A stretch of DNA of 64,000 nucleotides from Siphonodentalium dalli (Eukaryota; Mollusca; Scaphopoda; Gadilida; Siphonodentaliidae): the NCBI GenBank assembly GCA_032622095.1, contig CP136069.1:163301043-163365042 (forward strand), in the 5' to 3' direction. The position numbers and the translations under genes were made by a program. Positions within the stretch are counted from its first letter, which is position 1; each line of letters begins with the position of its first letter. Shown here in pieces: positions 58,172-64,000 of this stretch. Below the pieces are notes generated by a model. It searched no databases and was not told the DNA's origin. It saw only the letters and a program-made list of their open reading frames with translations.

Positions 58172-58398
58172 CACATATCAGCTCATTTGTCACTTGTATG
58201 GATCCTGATTCACAAGAGGGTGTTGCATACCCATATGTTAAACTATTGGTATCTGCTGTGTATGTTAGTCCATTAATGCCAACATCGAAATCTCCGCTTG
58301 CTAAATCTGTTCGCAGCTCTTCGGCAGCAATCGCGAGCATCGTATCATGTTCTGAGTAAGTAGTCCCATCAGTCTGGGTGGTCATGGATATCTCAAAA
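58172..58398 (-). CDS. Host gene exon E2: helical segment before GCC2/GCC3 (first copy)
   Basis: About residues 70-145. Encodes FEISMTTQTDGTTYSEHDTM, LAIAAEELRTDLASGDFDVG, NGLTYTADTNSLTYGYATPS and CESGSIQVTNELIC. The amphipathic helix, N-G-x-x-YTAD...SLT and C-x-x-GS-x-x-x-x-x-L-(I)C echo E13 closely. Acceptor AATTTATGTTAG, donor GTACGT. It takes AT from E1 (Ile) and gives G to E3 (Val). A transposon end sits at intron position +8. Confidence 0.84.
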
Positions 58399-58536
58399 CT
58401 AACATAAATTCTGGAGCTGAAATTGAATAAATGTAGGAATGGTCACGACTATTTCAAGGCAAAGAAAACTTACGTTTAACGTTTTTGCCAAAAATATCGG
58501 GATATACCTCATTTTCACACTAATATCTGTGCGTAT

Positions 58537-58890
58537 GGACCAAAACAATAACATGATTTCCAGATAAACAAAGAAGGATAATTCTATAGAACTGGAAAAG
58601 TGAAAGCTATTTGCCCCTCCTTTGAAAGCAGTCATGATGGCGAACATATATACCAACTGTAATTTAGATCTGATGACTCATGGCTGAAATATATGCGCGG
58701 ACGGCCAAAAACCTATATTTCCAGATAAACAAACACGATAACTCTAGAACGGAAACGCGAAAAAGAAATTTGCCCCTATATTGAAAGCAGTCATGAGAGT
58801 GAAAATCCAAACCAAATTTCATTCAGATGCGATAACTGAAGGCTGAGATATATGCCCGGACGGAGGGACGGATGGACGGACAAACGGAAA
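58537..58890. repeat. Dispersed tandem-unit repeat, two units
   Basis: Two diverged units of about 160 bp, each with TTTCCAGATAAACAAA, TTTGAAAGCAGTCATGA and ending ATATATGC(G/C)CGGACGG; the second ends in GGACGGAGGGACGGATGGAC. Shared with 33480-33890. An inverted partial copy at 59515-59610 makes the 600 bp between them a potential hairpin loop. Confidence 0.65.
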
Positions 58891-61695
58891 GTGGGGTGTA
58901 GTGAATGCAATTCATTGCTTTTAAGGGTCAGACGAATGTTTCACCAAAATTTCCTGATATTTCAAAATGGAATTTCTCAAAACTATCAGGAATTTCTTTT
59001 TGAAATTTGGCACAAGCGATTATTGTTATACACTATTTAAGAGTGATCGTCCATTTGGGTATTATAATCCCATTTACTTTACTTGTATGGCATAAAAATT
59101 TCTAGGTACCAATAACTTCTGTAAGATAGAACTTTGTCCGCAGTGCAGTTTATATATCCATGATATCATATCTGAAGATCGTGAAGGGGGCTTAATTTAT
59201 GCAGAAAGACACCCACCCACATAGATAATTTTCGGTAAGAGATACTTACCGAATGTTAGATTCGGACTCAGTATCCACGAGGCCCCACATGACCCAAATG
59301 CATTATGATCCGAATGTTCTAACACGATGTACATGTATTTATCTCACTTAAACCACAGACAGTGTGACTGGTGGCTCACAATATAGGGCTTTGATATCCC
59401 CCGGTCGCGCTAACCCGATATTGATTAATCGCCTATTTACTCTACCATGTACTATACTTGTATGGCATGAAAAGTATGTAAAATATGTACATATTTTGCC
59501 GTTTCTCGGTACCAATGGCCGTTTGTCCATCCACCGTCCCTCCGTCCGGGCATATATCTCAGCCTTCGGTTATCTCATCTGAATGAAATTTGGTTTGGAT
59601 GTTTACTATCATGACTTTCCAAATAATGTCGTGTCAGGTATCACATTTCCAACTGTTGAAAACCAAAGTTGGATGGTTTAACACCCCCCAATTGCATGTT
59701 GCCACGTCCATGGCTCTGAATTTTCTATTCGATTCTTTAAATCTATATTTTCTTGTACAAGGATGTTCACAACTATGCTTTAGCATGTAATTTGGGATTC
59801 AGTGAAATTATTTTACAATTCACTCAGAGTTGCCACTATATTTCAGAATTGGCCAGACATGGCGGTGAGGTGGCTTCAGATAACAAACCTGTGTATTATT
59901 CCAAATCGACATTATCTAAATAATGTCCAGTTATTGTTCTCCGCATGTCCAGTTATTGTAAAAATAATGCAGTTATTGTTCTCCGAAATCAGACTCGTCG
60001 CTATCGCTTGTCGGTTCTGAAATATAACGCGCACATTGAAACAAAGGGACTAAGGTAATTAAATATGTATGTTCATACCATGCCTGCTGATCAATAAAAT
60101 GTTGGACTTAGATGAGGTTTGGGTAATAGGTCCAACTGACCGTTATTACTGATAGCGTGACATATTTCCAGTTGACTGTCCCGTTCCTTGTTTGGGTGGA
60201 CTAGCCAGAATACCAACATTTGTTTTCATTGGGCTGAAATATATGTGGCTACTTTATTCTTCATTGCAATATATAGGGGTGTGATGTTATATCATGCAAT
60301 TATAGCTTTAACTTAACACTATGAAACGAAGCGTCCTCTCATAGTCAAGACGATAAGTTGCTTGGTGAATGGGTTTTTTGTTTGAATTTATTAATTATTT
60401 TTGCAGTTCTTGGTACCTAAGGGGACGAAAAAATAAATAATAGTATCAACCTCTCAATTGTAGACAAATCCATTGTTTAGTCTTCTCTTAATAATTGTTC
60501 AGATTCTATATACAATAAAGATGAGGATAAGATTTTTCACCTGAAGGATCCAATGAAATCATTTGATGAAAATGTGATGCCATTGTGTCATGATTTATGC
60601 AAACCGTGCGTCTGCTCCTTGACAAATAATAAAATATGACAAAATGGATAACTGTTAATGGACGGTTTGAATTTCTAATAGGTATTTACAGAAGTTATTG
60701 GTACCTGAATACAGTGATGTTTTAAATATTGTTCATGTCATAACAGTAAAGTGAATATAACACACAATGAGGCGATCATTCATAAATAATGTATCACAAT
60801 AATCGCTTGTACCAAATTTCACAAAGAAATGCCTGACAGATTTGGAAATATCTGGAGACCACGTTCGTCTGACCCTTCAAGTGGAAAATTGCAAACCCAT
60901 TGTAATGAGAGAGTGTTGGAATGTTTGTCTCTACCAAGATTCGCATACATATACCAGTGCATTACTCTTACATAAATCCATTACATATGACAGAGACAAG
61001 GCGATAAGGGGTTTGGTGTATTACCAAACCAACTATGGTTCAAATTTCATCAATTACAACAGCAGATAACAATTCAGACTTAAAACTGATTGAGATTGTT
61101 CTCTTTTAATTTGTCTACACTGAATGGATTTCAGTTATATAAAAATACACTGGAATGGTATATTATTCATTTGGAGGGATGTTCAAGGCAGACAACAGAC
61201 AGGCCAATATATAATACAATTGCAGAAGAATTCATATTCATTGGTGGAATATGTTCAGATAATGAGTTCGATAGATCTTTTTTTAACTTAATATCTGAAC
61301 ATTTCCTAACGGATAACTACTCATCAATGTGTATTTAGTATAGAAAGGGTAAATCCCCCCCAATATTTAGTGTGAAATATGTTGTTTTTTAGACCATGAT
61401 TTGAATACATTTCTACTTTTAGTCAGCATTTGAGTCTGAAATGGACATCAGTGGGAAAACCATATACCAGCGGAGGGGGTAGGAACTAAACGACTAGTTG
61501 TGGGACTGTAATGATGTTTCCCATTTTAGTCTTCAAATGAGGTGGTTGCAGCTGAAAATTTGGTGGACCCCCCCCCCCCCCCCGCAAAAAAAAATCACCC
61601 CATAGTCTCGTATCTCCAAATAGATACATCTCATTTTATGTGATAAATATTTGGTACAATAGCTTTCTATGGAAGCCTTGTCAGGCTATACATAC
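58891..61695. other. Intron DNA between E1 and E2
   Basis: No exon recognised. It holds the inverted partial repeat at 59515-59610, a small palindrome TTCGGTAAGAGATACTTACCGAA-like at 59231-59253, an R-family repeat copy at 61090-61345 (TAGTATAGAAAGGG end) and poly-C at 61568-61584. Confidence 0.45.
61090..61345. repeat. R-family repeat copy
   Basis: Matches 32140-32396 in order: GGAATGGTATATTATTCAT, GGAGGGATGTTCA, GCAGAAGAATTCATATTCAT, ATCTGAACAT, TGTATTTAGTATAGAAAGGG. The left border is not clear. Confidence 0.6.
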
Positions 61696-61903
61696 ATTGC
61701 ACGTTTCTTCTTTCTTCCGACATCCCCACATCGCACTTCAACATTGTCAGCCGTGCATGAATCTGTGCATTGGTTACTGAATGAGCTGTTTTGAAGAATG
61801 GTTATGAAGTTAGATTTAATCTGGTCCTGCGCTGTTGTAGAACAGTCTCCATCGAAGTAGTAGAATTTGCTGGGCATGTACGTCCGCCCGGGAATTCTCG
61901 ATC
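61696..61903 (-). CDS. Host gene exon E1 (first visible): cysteine-bearing segment with RKKKR site
   Basis: About residues 1-69 of the visible part. Encodes SRIPGRTYMPSKFYYFDGDC, QIKSNFITILQNSSFSNQC and TDSCTADNVEVRCGDVGRKK, then KRA. The basic RKKKR-A just before the helical E2 parallels SKR-S in E12 and may be a proprotein-convertase site (inference). Acceptor TTTTGTCATACAG, donor GTATGT; phase 1 in, phase 2 out. It starts inside a codon, so more exons lie upstream, beyond 62 kb or outside the window. Confidence 0.8.
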
Positions 61904-64000
61904 CTGTATGACAAAATTACTAATCTGAACGCCTGAAAACTTTTTCGAACATGAAACGTTAAAAGATGCTTCCTGTCATCACTTTCATCCATACAATTTT
62001 AATTAAACTCCTTTTCGGTGCATGTTTCATTTATGATTACAAAAACAAGACAAGAAAAACATTTATAGTTGCCCAAGTTTCACTTAAAAGATAAAAATGT
62101 ACACTGAAATACTCATTTTCCGTCCTAGTTCACAGAAAATAACTGGAGAAAAATACTGTTGGCTGGTCCCTCTGACTCAAAACTATTATCTCTGACCCTG
62201 AATCTTTAAAGTTTCATGCTTTAGTCACTAAGTCACGATTCAACCCCTAAGGGGCTCCACTATTGACATTTAGTGCCAAATTGCATCTAATTGGATATTG
62301 TAACAGTGTAGGCCTACTATGTTGGGCCATACCGTACACCCAGATTATTGTGCTTTAAATGTATGTATTTTCATGCAAGCACACTCAAGATCATCACAAA
62401 GTATAATTATTCGCATTTTTTTCATTATTAGATGTCATAGCATGGATCAAAACCGATCGTTGAGGCTGGTTGCTATGGAAAAACAATTTAATAGCAACGG
62501 TTGCTAAGGAAACCACACAAGAATGCAGACACATCAGCAATCAGATTACCATTCCTCACTGGTCCTTGGTACAATACATCATTCATCAAAAGCTCTTACT
62601 AAAAAAAATTATTATTCTATATGTCGAAAAATTCAGACTAGGACAGACACGCGCCAACACAATTGACCTTGACCTTTGACCTCTAACACGGGAATAGAAC
62701 ATTGCCAACAACGTTTTTTTTAATCAGCGGACCAAACTCTACCACCAATGATATGTTGGCATATGGTACTAAAAATGTTTATCAAAAATATTTTTTTGGG
62801 TGCTTGCCTCCTGACTAGAGATGCACCATCTTTAATACATACAGCGCAATATAATTTTTCTGTCACAGTTTTACTTTCTTAAAGGCTTGGATGGCCTTGG
62901 TTATAGGTTATAATTTAGAAATGAAAGTTACCAAATTGTGAAAATGTCCTTAAGAATATACTTAGGGCGCGTACACATGAAGCTGCAAGAAAATATTTGC
63001 AAGAATATATCAGGTAAAATTGCACACTGATATTTTCTTGCTGCAAAGAATACGCACGTGAGAACGCGGCGGTTTAGACGGCGTTGATTGAGCTCAATCA
63101 GACCGAAATGCTGGTTCAAGTGAATTGCGTCCGGTAAATAACCTATAGTCCATTTTGGCAATTCATAGCTTTGTGAAATTTCCAACTGTTGACATGTATT
63201 ACCGAAGTCGGGTGGGATGAGGCACCCGCCGACCTGTAGCAACGATCTGATTTCATGCATAAAGACCTTCTACATAATGAGAATACCTTCTACATAATGA
63301 GAAAGTGGTCACGTTATTTTTGAAATTTAGAAATGTTATAATTTCATAGTGCATGCATATGTGGGGTGACAAAAGTTATTGTGGTTTTGTGGCAAATCGG
63401 ATGACCCCACCCCCATTGAGACCCCATGTGAAGTTTTCAAGAGAATGTTGCTTGGTTCATGGGGCTGTGGTCTATATTACGTTACCGAAATTACATGAGT
63501 GCATGTGGGGACATGAGACCCCCGCCAACTATGGTCAAAGTGTTCACCAGTTGGAAACAATATTAGTTGGAAATTTCACACCAACAATAGTTTGAAATTG
63601 TTCTGGTAGTCTGATTTGTCAACCATTAATGTATGTGGAATTAGTGGTTTTAGACCAACATTTGCATTTCTTTCTACTTTGGTCAAAATATTGGTTTGGA
63701 ATTTCTTCTAGGCCCCTCCCTCCCCGGTGTCCAGTCAAAATTCAAGGCATGTGAGGGGGTGTTTATACATTACCCGGCGAAGAACGTATTCGATTTAGCC
63801 GGTAGCGATAACAATAGAGTGTTTATACTTCGCCGGATAAGAATTACGGCTATCCGGATACTCAGCTATACGGTTTTCAACTTTTGGATAAAATAATTTA
63901 GTACAAGCACCTGATTGTCGTATGGATCATAATTCGCTCTGTGGTTAAGTTAGATGTTTATCTGGGGTCATGCCGTCATGGGTGATTTCCTTTCAACAAT
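61904..64000. other. Upstream intron DNA, no exon found
   Basis: I found no exon fitting the phase required by E1. A 20-bp unit with CTTCTACATAATGAGAA is duplicated in tandem at about 63267-63303. The segments 63750-63890 have CGGCG/GCCGG motifs in an otherwise AT-rich region. Confidence 0.4.

Noticed and set aside
61904-64000. First exon with signal peptide for the host gene
   Set aside because: No frame with Met plus hydrophobic stretch followed by a phase-1 donor could be found.

Overview
The window looks like nuclear DNA of a marine invertebrate animal. It is AT-rich, genes are split by long introns with GT/AG borders, exons encode metazoan extracellular modules (EGF, thrombospondin type 1, GCC2/GCC3 cysteine-rich domains), and transposons fill the introns (CR1/Jockey-like LINEs, Helitrons, tRNA-derived SINEs, many inverted-repeat elements). 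A lophotrochozoan or an invertebrate deuterostome fits; I cannot fix the phylum from sequence alone.

One host gene runs through almost the whole window on the minus strand, entering near 61.9 kb and leaving below 3.2 kb. I rebuilt 14 consecutive internal exons (E1 to E14) from splice sites, reading phase and domain content: 61696-61903, 58172-58398, 52300-52461, 47088-47292, 42360-42541, 35031-35198, 34002-34238, 32814-32975, 31538-31771, 27303-27473, 25049-25255, 7820-8146, 6606-6797 and 3243-3398. All junctions keep one reading frame (2838 nt, about 946 codons) and nearly all introns are phase 1. Domain order from the N-terminal side: cysteine-bearing beta-type segment with a basic RKKKR site, helical segment, GCC2/GCC3 domain, jelly-roll-like region over three exons, two EGF, TSP1, two EGF, TSP1, sushi-like domain, linker with a duplicated SKRSVDD, helical segment, second GCC2/GCC3 domain. 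It resembles large SVEP1-like secreted or membrane-anchored adhesion proteins. Start codon, signal peptide, any membrane segment and the stop lie outside the window.

The rest is intron and repeats. 2.0-6.1 kb: two inverted-repeat DNA elements. 8.8-9.45 kb: LINE remnant, followed at 9.48-11.85 kb by a head-to-tail array of four Helitron-like units. 12.2-13.8 kb: LINE ORF1-like coding region with no ORF2 behind it. 15.0-15.24 kb: compound TA/TG microsatellite. 16.7 and 17.5 kb: small elements with TTAA borders. 19.3-23.7 kb: almost full-length but frameshifted LINE with endonuclease, reverse transcriptase and a 2A-like motif. 28.8-30.65 kb: truncated LINE on the minus strand. 35.5 kb: SINE. 35.8-41.9 kb: 6.1-kb foldback element with long arms made of tandem repeats. 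42.8-46.4 kb: a nest of hAT-like and other small elements. 51.8-52.3 and 56.3-58.2 kb: elements that end very close to exon borders of the host gene.

The most notable observations are the repeated KR-helix-GCC2/GCC3 module in the host protein, the tandem Helitron array, the foldback element, and a short hairpin module carried by elements with different termini.
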